Positions 56,493-64,000 of a stretch of 64,000 nucleotides of DNA are shown piece by piece. The notes under the pieces were generated by a model that saw nothing but the letters and a program-made list of their open reading frames with translations, was not told the origin of the DNA and did not search any database. Position 1 is the first letter of the stretch; each line of letters begins with the position of its first letter. The stretch comes from an uncultured Muribaculum sp. (lineage in GTDB: Bacteria > Bacteroidota > Bacteroidia > Bacteroidales > Muribaculaceae), in the NCBI RefSeq assembly GCF_910583865.1, contig NZ_CAJTYX010000009.1, positions 7,071 to 71,070 on the forward strand, in the 5' to 3' direction. A program made the translations under genes and the position numbers.

Positions 56493-57839
56493 TTAATCGT
56501 TGCGTCCGAGCAGGGCGGCGAAAGCATTGTGGCATGCGTCGAACCCGAAAGCGTCGAGGGTCTTGTCGAACATAGCGCGCAGGCGGTCGTTGCACAGATT
56601 GCCTATCGAGCCTTCATGGGTGTGGTGCACGCTCTTGCACGGGACGAAGTTGCCGTTCTCGATGTCGAGGCCCACCTTCTTGTAGGCGTCGCGGAACGGC
56701 ATCCCCCCGGCTACGAGGCGGTTTACCTCCTCGACCGAGAACATCAGGTCGTAGCGCGGGTCGTCGAGTATGTCGCGGTTCACCTTTATCTCCGCCACCA
56801 TCCGGTCGACCATCGTCAGGATGTCGATGAGCGAGTCGAAGGCCGGGAGGAAATTCTCCTTCACGAGTTGTAGGTCTCGGAAGTAGCCCGACGGTAGGTT
56901 GTTGGTGATGAGGGTGATCTCGTATGGAAGCGCCTGGATTTTGTTGCACTTGGCGCGCGTAAGCTCGAATACGTCCGGATTCTTCTTGTGGGGCATTATC
57001 GACGAACCGGTGGTATATTGGTCCGGGAGCTTGATGAATCCGAAGTTCTGCGAGTTGAACAGGCATGCGTCATAGGCGAGCTTCCCCACCGTGGCGGCTA
57101 TCGAGCCGAGGGCCTGCGCCACGATGCGTTCCGTCTTGCCGCGCCCCATCTGGGCATAGACGGCGTTGTAGTTCATCGACCCGAAGCCGAGCAGGCGCGT
57201 GGTCATCGAGCGGTCGAGCGGGAACGACGAGCCATATCCCGCCGCCGATCCGAGGGGATTGCGGTCGGCCACCCGGTATGCCGCCTGGAGCACGGTGAGG
57301 TCGTCGACAAGCGATTCGGCATATGCGCCGAACCATAGTCCGAACGACGATGGCATAGCCACCTGCAGGTGGGTGTAGCCCGGCATCAGCACCTCCTTGT
57401 AGCGCTCGCTCTGGTCGAGCAGGGTGGCGAACAGCGACGCCACGGCGCGGGTAACGTCCTCGATGCGCTGGCGCATGAAGAGCTTGAGGTCGACGAGCAC
57501 CTGGTCGTTGCGCGAGCGCCCGGAGTGGATTTTTTTCCCGGTGTCGCCAAGGCGGCGTGTGAGCATCAGTTCCACCTGCGAGTGCACGTCCTCCACGTCA
57601 GGCTCGATCACGAATTCACCGCGCTCGATCACTGAATATATGTCGCGCAGCTCGTCGGTGAGGGCCTTCAGCTCGTCGGCGGTAAGCAGTCCTACCGATT
57701 CAAGCATGGTGATGTGGGCCAGCGAGCCGAGCACGTCGAAGCGGGCAAGGTACATGTCCATCTCGCGGTCGCGACCCACGGTGTAGACCTCTACATCGGT
57801 GTTTACCGTGATGTTTTTCTCCCAGAGTTTTGATGCCAT
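56493..57839 (-). CDS. argH: Argininosuccinate lyase
   Basis: The 448-residue protein has the fumarase/ASL superfamily pattern: EDVHSQVELMLTRRLGDTGKKIHSGRSRNDQV (about 83-114), MPGYTHLQVAMPSSFG with the catalytic His, and the signature GSSIMPHKKNPDVFEL (about 275-290). It splits argininosuccinate into arginine and fumarate. It is followed by the Rieske-like lipoprotein gene and lies 35 bp after the SRPBCC gene, all on the minus strand. Confidence 0.95.
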   Translation of the reverse strand: MASKLWEKNITVNTDVEVYTVGRDREMDMYLARFDVLGSLAHITMLESVGLLTADELKALTDELRDIYSVIERGEFVIEPDVEDVHSQVELMLTRRLGDTGKKIHSGRSRNDQVLVDLKLFMRQRIEDVTRAVASLFATLLDQSERYKEVLMPGYTHLQVAMPSSFGLWFGAYAESLVDDLTVLQAAYRVADRNPLGSAAGYGSSFPLDRSMTTRLLGFGSMNYNAVYAQMGRGKTERIVAQALGSIAATVGKLAYDACLFNSQNFGFIKLPDQYTTGSSIMPHKKNPDVFELTRAKCNKIQALPYEITLITNNLPSGYFRDLQLVKENFLPAFDSLIDILTMVDRMVAEIKVNRDILDDPRYDLMFSVEEVNRLVAGGMPFRDAYKKVGLDIENGNFVPCKSVHHTHEGSIGNLCNDRLRAMFDKTLDAFGFDACHNAFAALLGRND

Positions 57840-57874
57840 AGACAGAACAGGTGGATAAGGTATGGATGTATATA

Positions 57875-58309
57875 TCAGATTTTGACGATATTGGCGATCA
57901 TCTCGCCGAACTTGTCAGCCGACTGGCGCAGCATAGGCTCGATCTTAGGCCCGATCATGGGCTTGAGCATCGCGGGTATGTCCACGTCGATGGCCGTCTG
58001 CACCTCGGTAAGCTCGGGGGCCTTTGCGTCGAGGTTGATGGCCATGAACATGGGCACGGGTGCGTTCTCTGCCTTCAGGGCGATGCGCTTGTCGGGTACA
58101 CGTTCGCTGACGCGCAGGGTGATCTGGCCGAGCATGTTGTGGGGTATCACTATGGTGTCGGCTGTGAACTTCACGTCGCCGAGTTGCGAGCGCACCTCTT
58201 CCGGCAGCTTGGCCACGAGGTCCTCGAACTTGGAGAAGTCACTTATACGGGCATAGATTGCCGAAGCGGCCATATCGACCTCTTTCGGCTGGCTTGTATA
58301 TGATGTCAT
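57875..58309 (-). CDS. SRPBCC (START/Bet v1-like) protein
   Basis: The protein is read from the ATG at 58309 (144 residues, MTSYTSQPKEVDMAASAIYARISDF). A longer in-frame start would run through pyrE in an unnatural frame and is rejected. It has an N-terminal VARIS-type strand, then FEDLVAKLPEEVRSQLGDVKFT and a long C-terminal helix AMLKPMIGPKIEPMLRQSADKFGEMIA, typical of the SRPBCC fold that binds hydrophobic ligands. The ligand is unknown. It is probably co-transcribed with pyrE (35 bp) and argH. Confidence 0.8.
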   Translation of the reverse strand: MTSYTSQPKEVDMAASAIYARISDFSKFEDLVAKLPEEVRSQLGDVKFTADTIVIPHNMLGQITLRVSERVPDKRIALKAENAPVPMFMAINLDAKAPELTEVQTAIDVDIPAMLKPMIGPKIEPMLRQSADKFGEMIANIVKI

Positions 58310-58344
58310 TGCAATGTTGCTTCGATATCGAAAGGGTAGTCCGC

Positions 58345-58995
58345 TTACTCGGCGGCGGGGGTGTGGGGATTCCATGCGGCGGGATCCTTGCGCCACTCCT
58401 TGAGGGTTTCGAGGTGTTCCGGGCGGATGTAGTCGGTCTCTACGGCGGCTTCGAGCATGGCGTTGTAGTTGCTCAGGGTTATGAGTTTTACGCCGGCTTC
58501 GTTGAAGCGCTTTACCGACACGGGGAAGCCGTAGGTGAACATGGCGGCCATGCCTACAACCTCGCACCCGGCGTTGCGGATGGCTTCTACGGCCTTGAGC
58601 GAGCTGCCGCCGGTAGATATGAGGTCCTCGATCACCACCACTTTCTGTCCGGGCTTCAGGTTGCCCTCGATCAGGTTCTCAAGGCCGTGGTCCTTGGGTG
58701 AGGAGCGCACGTACACGTATGGCAGGCCGAGCTCGTCGGCGATAAGGGCGCCCATGGCGATGGCTCCGGTGGCCACTCCGGCGATAGCGTCGGGGCGGGG
58801 AAAGTTCTCCTGGATGATCCGGCAGAGTTCCACCTTCAAGAAAGTTCGTAGCTCCGGATAGGAGAGCGTCTTGCGGTTGTCGGTGTATATCGGCGAACTC
58901 CATCCCGAAGCCCATGTGAAAGGCATGTCTGGCTGAAGTTTTATCGCGCTGATCTTTAACAACTTTTGTGCGACGAGACTTTCTAACTTTTTCAT
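58345..58995 (-). CDS. pyrE: Orotate phosphoribosyltransferase
   Basis: The protein is read from the ATG at 58995 (216 residues, MKKLESLVAQKLLKISAIKL), 30 bp after a perfect -7 box. PyrE landmarks are FTWASGWSSPIYTDNRKTL (about 26-44), GVATGAIAMGALIADELGLPYVYVR, and the PRPP loop VVVIEDLISTGGSS (about 124-137). It converts orotate to OMP in pyrimidine synthesis. It leads the pyrE-SRPBCC-argH-lipoprotein run. Confidence 0.95.
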   Translation of the reverse strand: MKKLESLVAQKLLKISAIKLQPDMPFTWASGWSSPIYTDNRKTLSYPELRTFLKVELCRIIQENFPRPDAIAGVATGAIAMGALIADELGLPYVYVRSSPKDHGLENLIEGNLKPGQKVVVIEDLISTGGSSLKAVEAIRNAGCEVVGMAAMFTYGFPVSVKRFNEAGVKLITLSNYNAMLEAAVETDYIRPEHLETLKEWRKDPAAWNPHTPAAE

Positions 58996-59024
58996 CTTCT
59001 TCTTGATTATATGATTTGCAGCCG

Positions 59025-59055
59025 CAAAGTTAGTGGATTGCGGGCCAATATTCAA
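59025..59055 (-). promoter_or_regulatory. pyrE promoter (TTG-N20-TAACTTTG)
   Basis: The -7 TAACTTTG (59032-59025) and -33 TTG (59055-59053) are separated by 20 bp, giving a leader of about 20-25 nt before the ATG at 58995. Confidence 0.75.
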
Positions 59056-59108
59056 GAAAATCCGGTTAAAACTCTGTGGCAATTCCTCCACAGAAAGCCA
59101 AAATTTGC

Positions 59109-59116
59109 TACATTTG
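59109..59116 (+). promoter_or_regulatory. -7 box TACATTTG of ilvA
   Basis: Perfect TAnnTTTG on the plus strand, 86 bp before the ATG at 59202, back to back with the pyrE promoter. Confidence 0.55.
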
Positions 59117-59201
59117 CATCGCGTTACCTCACGGGCGTGGCTTGCCGGGATGCCGATGCATCGGCGCCACGACTCCCCGGGTGACATAAAACACTCTTAC
59201 T

Positions 59202-60407
59202 ATGTCGACAGTACTTCAATTGACCGATGTATATCGCGCGGCCCACGTGCTCAAAAGCGTGGTGCGCCGCACCGAGCTGATCCATGCTCCGAAAATCAAT
59301 CCCGAATGCACCATCTACCTCAAGCCGGAATGCCTCCAGCACACCGGCTCGTTCAAGTTGCGCGGTGCCTACTACAAGATATCGCAGCTCTCCGAGGAGG
59401 AGAAATCCCATGGCGTGATAGCCTGTTCGGCAGGCAACCATGCCCAGGGCGTGGCTCTCGGGGCGAGGGCCAACGGCATAAAGTCGATCATATGCCTTCC
59501 GGAGGGTGCGCCGATCTCCAAGGTCGAGGCCACCAAGAAATACGGCGCTGAGGTGCGCCTCGTGCCGGGAGTCTACGACGATGCCTACGCCGAGGCCCTG
59601 CGCCTGCGCGACGAGCACGGCTACACGTTCGTCCACCCATTCGACGATCCTCTCGTGATAGCCGGACAGGGCACGATAGGCCTTGAGATCATCGACGACC
59701 TGCCCGACGTGGAGGCCGTGATAGTGCCTGTGGGCGGTGGCGGACTGATTTCCGGCGTGGCGTTCGCCATAAAATCCATCAATCCCAAGGTGAAGATCTA
59801 CGGCGTGCAGGCCACCGGCGCGCCGAGCATGGTGAAGTCCATGGCCGGGGGCGAGCGCATCACCCTGCCGTCGGTGTCGACCGTGGCCGACGGTATCGCG
59901 GTGAAAGAGCCGGGCGAGCACACCTTCGAGCTGTGCCGCGAGTATGTGGACGATATTGTCACCGTCACCGACGACGAGATTGCCGCCGCCATCCTCGCCA
60001 TGATGGAGCAGGAGAAGCTCGTGGCCGAGGGTGCGGGAGCCGTGGCCGTCGCCGCCGCCATGTTCGACAAGGTGCCCGTCAAGGGGAAGAAGGTGGTGTG
60101 CCTGGTCTCTGGCGGCAACATCGACGTCAACATGCTTAGCCGCGTGATCAACCGAGGCCTCATCAAGAGCGGACGCCAGTATGCCGTGACAATCGATCTC
60201 AGCGACAACCCCGGCGTGCTCGCCCATGTGAGCAAGGTGGTTGGCGAGCTTGGCGGCAACATCATCTCCGTGACCCACGAGCGCATATCCACCGACACCC
60301 CCATCGCCAGCTGCACGCTGCGCCTCGTGATGGAGACGCGAAATCGCGAGCATATCGAGATAATCCGCCGTGGGCTTGCCGAAGCCGGCTATAATGTGGT
60401 GAAATAG
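59202..60407 (+). CDS. ilvA: Threonine ammonia-lyase with C-terminal ACT domain
   Basis: The 401-residue PLP enzyme has the lysine motif LQHTGSFKLRGAYYKI (about 45-60), AGNHAQGVALGA (about 76), the phosphate loop VPVGGGGLISGVA (about 175-187) and SGGNIDVNML near 305. Residues about 328-401 form an ACT domain (VTIDLSDNPGVLAHVSKVVGELGGNI), as in the short regulated form. It makes 2-oxobutyrate and ammonia from threonine (isoleucine pathway or catabolism). The DUF5106 gene follows after 5 bp. Confidence 0.93.
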   Translation: MSTVLQLTDVYRAAHVLKSVVRRTELIHAPKINPECTIYLKPECLQHTGSFKLRGAYYKISQLSEEEKSHGVIACSAGNHAQGVALGARANGIKSIICLPEGAPISKVEATKKYGAEVRLVPGVYDDAYAEALRLRDEHGYTFVHPFDDPLVIAGQGTIGLEIIDDLPDVEAVIVPVGGGGLISGVAFAIKSINPKVKIYGVQATGAPSMVKSMAGGERITLPSVSTVADGIAVKEPGEHTFELCREYVDDIVTVTDDEIAAAILAMMEQEKLVAEGAGAVAVAAAMFDKVPVKGKKVVCLVSGGNIDVNMLSRVINRGLIKSGRQYAVTIDLSDNPGVLAHVSKVVGELGGNIISVTHERISTDTPIASCTLRLVMETRNREHIEIIRRGLAEAGYNVVK

Positions 60408-60412
60408 AAACC

Positions 60413-61312
60413 ATGAGACGACACATATTCATCGTCGCGTGCATCGCCGCCGCGATGGCGATTGTCTACGCGTTCGCCAAAGCCGGCGATGCCCCCCACG
60501 CCGCCATATCGTCGCGCGAGCTTCCGCAGCCCAATGTGCCGGAACTATTGCCGGGCAGTGCCGACAGCACCGACTACGTGCTCGTGCGCTTCTGGGACGC
60601 TCTCGACTTCGCCGACCCCGCATCGGGAAGCCGCGACACCGCTTTCATCGAGCGGGGGTTCCTCCGCTTCGCCGGGATGCTTCGGCAGGCATCCTCCGAC
60701 AGCGTGCGCGCAGCCGCCGTCGACACGTTGCTTCGCCGGGCATCCGCCGACTCCCTTGCCCTCGACCTTCTTTCTTGGGTGGCCGAGGCAAATCTGAATG
60801 CCACCGACTCTCCCTCCTACAGCGAAGGCGCATATATAATGTTCCTGAAATGGCTCGCGCAGTCATCCTCGATTGATCCGGCCATGCGCGAGCGCTATGC
60901 CGCGCAGCTCTCCGACATGGACCGCAACCGTCCGGGCGACATTGCCGCCGATTTCTCATATACGTCGCTCAACGGCACGTCGTCGACGCTGCTCTCGCTT
61001 GTCGCCGCACACGACAGCACGCTCGTAGTGCTTTACGACCCCGATTGCGGCGACTGCCACGTGCTCATCGACTTGTTGGGTGCTGACACCCTGCTACGTG
61101 ACGCCGTCGATTCCGGCACGATGGCCGTCATGGCGCTCTACCCCTACGACGACACTGAGCTGTGGCGACGCACCGCCGGTGACATACCCTCATGGTGGAT
61201 AACCGCACGCACCGACAGCCCGATAGAGGATGAAGGCACATACTATCTGCCGCGCACCCCGCGCACCTATCTCCTCGACCGCTCCGGCCGCATACTCCGC
61301 GTCCGCGAATGA
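60413..61312 (+). CDS. DUF5106 thioredoxin-like protein
   Basis: The 299-residue protein has an N-terminal hydrophobic signal or anchor (IFIVACIAAAMAIVYAFA). A helical DUF5106-type domain (about 50-175: YVLVRFWDALDFAD, RQASSDSVRAAAVDTLL) is followed by a thioredoxin fold with STLVVLYDPDCGDCH (about 203-217, CGDC active site) and a cis-Pro region PRTPRTYLLD. It is probably an envelope thiol-disulfide protein; partners are unknown. It may be co-transcribed with ilvA and converges on the trp operon. Confidence 0.78.
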   Translation: MRRHIFIVACIAAAMAIVYAFAKAGDAPHAAISSRELPQPNVPELLPGSADSTDYVLVRFWDALDFADPASGSRDTAFIERGFLRFAGMLRQASSDSVRAAAVDTLLRRASADSLALDLLSWVAEANLNATDSPSYSEGAYIMFLKWLAQSSSIDPAMRERYAAQLSDMDRNRPGDIAADFSYTSLNGTSSTLLSLVAAHDSTLVVLYDPDCGDCHVLIDLLGADTLLRDAVDSGTMAVMALYPYDDTELWRRTAGDIPSWWITARTDSPIEDEGTYYLPRTPRTYLLDRSGRILRVRE

Positions 61313-61360
61313 CCCTCGCCCGTGCGATTTTTCAATATACGATATTGTCTCCATGCGCTG

Positions 61361-62140
61361 CTATAAGCCGAGGGTGGCGAGAAGGCGGCTGACGGCGGCA
61401 CGGGGTGAGTCCTCGGCAGCCAGGCACTTTATGAACAGCGATCCCACTATCGCCCCCGACGCATGCCCGCAGGCCATGCGCAGGGTGGCGGGGTTGCTGA
61501 CGCCGAACCCGATCATGCGCGGGTGCGCAAGCCCCATCCCCGCTATGTCGCGGAAATAGCGCTCCTGCTCCGGCGAGAAGCTGTCGCGCGTGCCGGTGGT
61601 CGATGCGCTAGACACCATGTAGATGAATCCGTCGCATGAGCTGTCGATCTGCCGTATGCGCTTCTCCTCCGTCTCCGGGGTGATGAGCATTATCATGGGC
61701 AGGTCATGTTCCACGCAAAGCGGTCGGAACTCCGACATGTACTCGTCAAACGGAAGGTCGGGCACGATGAGCGCGTCGATTCCGGCCTCCTTGCAGTCGG
61801 CAAACAGCCGCTCGATGCCGTATCGCATCATAGGGTTGAGATAACCCATCAGCACCAAGGGCATGTCGTCGCGCAGCGACGGACGCACATCCTTCACCTG
61901 CCGGAGAAGGGTGGCGAGCGTCATACCCTCGCGCAACGCCACGGAGGAACTTTCTTGTATGACAGGACCGTCGGCCATCGGGTCGGAGAAGGGTACGCCG
62001 ACCTCTACCATGTCGATACCTGCGTCGCTGAGGGCGCGTAGCACCTCGCCGGTGGAGTCGAGGTGTGGAAATCCTGCGGTGGCGAATACAGAGAGGAGGT
62101 TTTTCTTATTTTTCCCAAAAAGGCGTGTAATTCGGTTCAT
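61361..62140 (-). CDS. trpA: Tryptophan synthase alpha chain
   Basis: The 259-residue TIM barrel has the TrpA N-terminus SVFATAGFPHLDST, the catalytic Glu in DMVEVGVPFSDPMADGP (about 38-55) with Asp in the same loop, and the second Asp-bearing IDALIVPDLPFDEY. GFGVSNPATLRM and GAIVGSLF near the end bind phosphate. It cleaves indole-3-glycerol phosphate to indole. It is last in the operon; its start overlaps the end of trpF by 35 bp. Confidence 0.95.
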   Translation of the reverse strand: MNRITRLFGKNKKNLLSVFATAGFPHLDSTGEVLRALSDAGIDMVEVGVPFSDPMADGPVIQESSSVALREGMTLATLLRQVKDVRPSLRDDMPLVLMGYLNPMMRYGIERLFADCKEAGIDALIVPDLPFDEYMSEFRPLCVEHDLPMIMLITPETEEKRIRQIDSSCDGFIYMVSSASTTGTRDSFSPEQERYFRDIAGMGLAHPRMIGFGVSNPATLRMACGHASGAIVGSLFIKCLAAEDSPRAAVSRLLATLGL

Positions 62141-62801
62141 ATTCGTTTAGTGATCGTAGTGAAAGTATGAATTTTATAAGTGTGCGGAGGTTCTTCACCC
62201 CGGGCGCAACCTCGAAGCGCGAGTTTATGTCGATTCCGGCCATGCCGGGGCGCATCGCGGCCACTATCGCGTCGACATCGTCAGGTCCGATGCCTCCCCC
62301 GAGCAGGTAAGGGATGTCGAGCGCGTACCCGTCGAGGAGCGAGTGGTCGAACTTGCGCCCCGTGCCCCCTCTGGCTTCGCTCTTTGTGTCGAACACGAAC
62401 ATGTCGACGCTTCCGGCATATCCTTCCAGTCTCTTCATGTACGTTTCGTCGGCTATCCCCACGGCCTTGAACACTGTCATCCCGGCCTCTCTCAGCCTGC
62501 GGCACGTCTCCGGCGATTCGTCGCCGTGTAGCTGCGCTATGCGGATTCCGTAGCGGTCGCACACCGACAGCACCTCATCGACAGTGGCGTCGACGAAAAC
62601 ACCTACGGGGCGCACATGCTCCGGGAGCGAGCGTACCACATCGGGGTCGAGACCGCCCGCGTAGCGCGGAGAGCCGGGGTAGAAGATGAATCCCATCATC
62701 ATCGGTGTCAGTGCCGCCACGTTGCGTATGTTGTCTGGCTCTTTCATGCCGCACACCTTTATCATCATCTCGGCGTGCAGCGGCAGCTTGTCATTTCTCA
62801 T
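62106..62801 (-). CDS. trpF: Phosphoribosylanthranilate isomerase
   Basis: The 231-residue TIM barrel has the catalytic Cys in MIKVCGMKEPDNI (about 13-25), then VGVFVDATVDEV, AQLHGDESPETC, and DIPYLLGGGIGPDDV and GIDINSRFEVAPGVKN, matching TrpF. The start at 62801 overlaps the trpC stop as ATGA, which supports it over the internal Met-Met. It isomerises PRA to CdRP. Confidence 0.95.
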   Translation of the reverse strand: MRNDKLPLHAEMMIKVCGMKEPDNIRNVAALTPMMMGFIFYPGSPRYAGGLDPDVVRSLPEHVRPVGVFVDATVDEVLSVCDRYGIRIAQLHGDESPETCRRLREAGMTVFKAVGIADETYMKRLEGYAGSVDMFVFDTKSEARGGTGRKFDHSLLDGYALDIPYLLGGGIGPDDVDAIVAAMRPGMAGIDINSRFEVAPGVKNLRTLIKFILSLRSLNEYEPNYTPFWEK

Positions 62802-63607
62802 GATTCCATTTTTTTATCATTGTTCAGGAATGCGCGGAGGGCTTCGGCGGGGTCATCCTCGTGCATGAACCGCTCGCCGATAAGGAATCCCCGGTAGCCG
62901 CATCCGCGCAGGCGCTCCACGTCGGCCATGCTCGTTATGCCGCTTTCGGCTATCACGACAGCATCCCCCGCGCGGCGCGCCACCTCCTCGCCGAGGTGCA
63001 TGGCGCGCTCCACGTCGGTCGACATGTCGGCGAGGTCGCGGCTGTTGACGCCTACCATGTCGGCGCCGCATCCGGCGGTCTTGTCAAGTTCGGAGAGCGT
63101 GTGCACCTCGACCAGCGTCTCCAGTCCGAGCGAGCTGGCGCACGAGCATAGCGAGGCAAGTTCGGCGCCGTCGAGCACCGAAGCGATGAGCAGAACCGCC
63201 GACGCGCCGAGCACCCTGGCCTCGGCAAGCTGTTCCGGCACCACCACGAACTCCTTGCGCAGCAGCGGCAGCGAGCACTCACGGGCCGCCACGCGAGCAC
63301 GGACAAGGTCGGCGCACGAGCCTCCGAAGAAGGCCGTGTCGGTGAGCACGCTGCATGCGGCGGCTCCAGCACCGGCATATCCACCTACGGTCTGTTCCAC
63401 GTCGGCGTTGCCGTTGATCAGCCCTTTGGAAGGGCTGCGGCGCTTGAACTCCGCTATGATACCCTTGGCGCTCTTTCTCAGCGCGGCGGCCATGGAGGGA
63501 ACGTCTTGCGGGGCATCCATGGCGTCGAGGGCACGGTAGTAGCCGCACTCCCTTAGCGCGTCGGTCTCGCGGCGCTTTGCCGCGACTATCTTGTCGAGTA
63601 TGGTCAT
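62798..63607 (-). CDS. trpC: Indole-3-glycerol phosphate synthase
   Basis: The 269-residue protein opens with TILDKIVAAKRRETDAL, and the catalytic Lys/Glu region GIIAEFKRRSPSKGLI is at about 49-64. SVLTDTAFFGGS, LPLLRKEFVVVPEQL, VGVNSRDLADMSTD and IAESGIT follow in TrpC order. It forms the indole ring from CdRP. ATGA overlaps link it to trpD and trpF. Confidence 0.95.
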   Translation of the reverse strand: MTILDKIVAAKRRETDALRECGYYRALDAMDAPQDVPSMAAALRKSAKGIIAEFKRRSPSKGLINGNADVEQTVGGYAGAGAAACSVLTDTAFFGGSCADLVRARVAARECSLPLLRKEFVVVPEQLAEARVLGASAVLLIASVLDGAELASLCSCASSLGLETLVEVHTLSELDKTAGCGADMVGVNSRDLADMSTDVERAMHLGEEVARRAGDAVVIAESGITSMADVERLRGCGYRGFLIGERFMHEDDPAEALRAFLNNDKKMES

Positions 63608-64000
63608 TGTCTGTTGATTTCAAGGAATTTATCGAAACATTTGCGTGTGCGTCCCGACTCCACCGACTCGTGCGCCAGGGCTATCGCCTCGGTCAGGGAT
63701 GTTTGCGGCTCAAGGGTGTGGATGGCAAAGGCGGCGTTGGCTATGACGCAGTCGGTCTGCGCCCGGGTGCCTCTTCCGTCGAGCACGTCGTCGAATATCT
63801 TTGCCGCGCGCTCCACGGTGTCGCCTCCCCACAGCTCGCTCTGAGCCGCCGTGCCGAATCCAAGTTCCGCCGGTGTGTAGACACGCTCGCCCTGCGCCGA
63901 GGCCACCTTGAATGGCGACGTGAGCGAAATCTCGTCGTAGCCGTCGAGCGAATGCACCACCGTGCACTCGATCCCCTCCCGCTGTGCGATGTAATGGTAG
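63604..64000 (-). CDS. trpD: Anthranilate phosphoribosyltransferase (C-terminal part, runs off the window)
   Basis: The frame is open from the window edge (beginning H-Y-I-A-Q-R-E-G) to TGA at 63604. About 131 residues are visible, with the TrpD C-terminal pattern VVHSLDGYDEISLTSP, AAQSELWGGDTVERAAKIFDDVLDG and DCVIANAAFAIHTLEP. The start codon lies beyond position 64000. The order trpD-C-F-A implies that trpB, trpE and trpG lie upstream outside the window. Confidence 0.93.
   Translation of the reverse strand, partial: YHYIAQREGIECTVVHSLDGYDEISLTSPFKVASAQGERVYTPAELGFGTAAQSELWGGDTVERAAKIFDDVLDGRGTRAQTDCVIANAAFAIHTLEPQTSLTEAIALAHESVESGRTRKCFDKFLEINRQ

Noticed and set aside
57875..58567. Longer version of the SRPBCC protein starting at 58567
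   Set aside because: The extra 86 residues are Arg/His-rich out-of-frame translation of pyrE; the ATG at 58309 gives the natural start.
58345..59187. Longer version of PyrE starting at 59187
   Set aside because: It would extend upstream of the mapped -7 box; MKKLESL at 58995 matches the family N-terminus.

Overview
The window looks like a chromosomal segment from a Bacteroidales bacterium, most plausibly Muribaculaceae or a relative (inference). The support is: perfect TAnnTTTG -7 boxes in front of many genes; starts without clear Shine-Dalgarno sequences; the Bacteroidota-type order L28, L33, DUF4295; a GH133/GT4/GH57 glycogen operon; an OMP_b-brl outer-membrane barrel; and a trpD-C-F-A operon. 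Most of the segment is ordinary GC-rich housekeeping DNA. A clearly AT-rich island lies at about 53.1-55.9 kb. I saw no rRNA, tRNA, CRISPR array, intact insertion sequence or integrase.

Layout. 0-8 kb: tail of a winged-helix regulator with a 12-bp tandem repeat, a NahK-like kinase, a twin-ATPase ABC protein, a U32 peptidase-like protein, an outer-membrane barrel, and a Crp/Fnr regulator preceded by an attenuator-like leader. 8-16.6 kb: glycogen operon (GDE, GT4, GH57), lipid kinase, an inverted-repeat element, an XRE / DUF3990 / DUF3791 toxin-antitoxin-like operon and an EamA exporter. 16.8-31.4 kb: MalQ with starch-binding domains, PriA, AmtB, a formylglycine-enzyme-like/Asp-box fusion, NadK, CBS protein, PdxJ, ExbB-ExbD-TonB, and a queuosine-precursor transporter behind a preQ1-I-like riboswitch. 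31.7-46 kb: L28-L33-DUF4295, a damaged TPR lipoprotein locus, sulfatase, GH2-PA14 enzyme, membrane protein, Smr protein, EFR1 ferredoxin, reverse rubrerythrin, MiaA and PepT. 46.2-50.5 kb: a compact phage-derived cassette (capsid, connector, portal, spanin-like lipoprotein) with a host-type promoter. 50.5-64 kb: Lon, an AT-rich island with an Abi-family HEPN protein and two lipoproteins, ArgH, SRPBCC protein, PyrE, IlvA, DUF5106 protein and the trp operon.

How the genes work together. GDE, GT4, GH57 and the separate MalQ make and remodel glycogen. The sulfatase, GH2-PA14 enzyme and Asp-box protein suggest foraging on host or plant glycans, although no SusC/SusD pair is present. ExbB/ExbD/TonB would power outer-membrane uptake.

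Most notable signals: (1) the terminase-less capsid/portal cassette between pepT and lon; (2) at least eight intergenic arrays that all keep a 9-bp period although their unit sequences differ; (3) a dispersed hairpin element with compensatory stem changes that places a -7 box in front of genes; (4) a promoter / six-codon ORF / terminator leader before the Crp-like gene; (5) a preQ1-I-like riboswitch; (6) two genes interrupted exactly at simple-sequence tracts, an A6 run and a (TA)6 run; (7) an Abi-DUF1963-lipoprotein operon.
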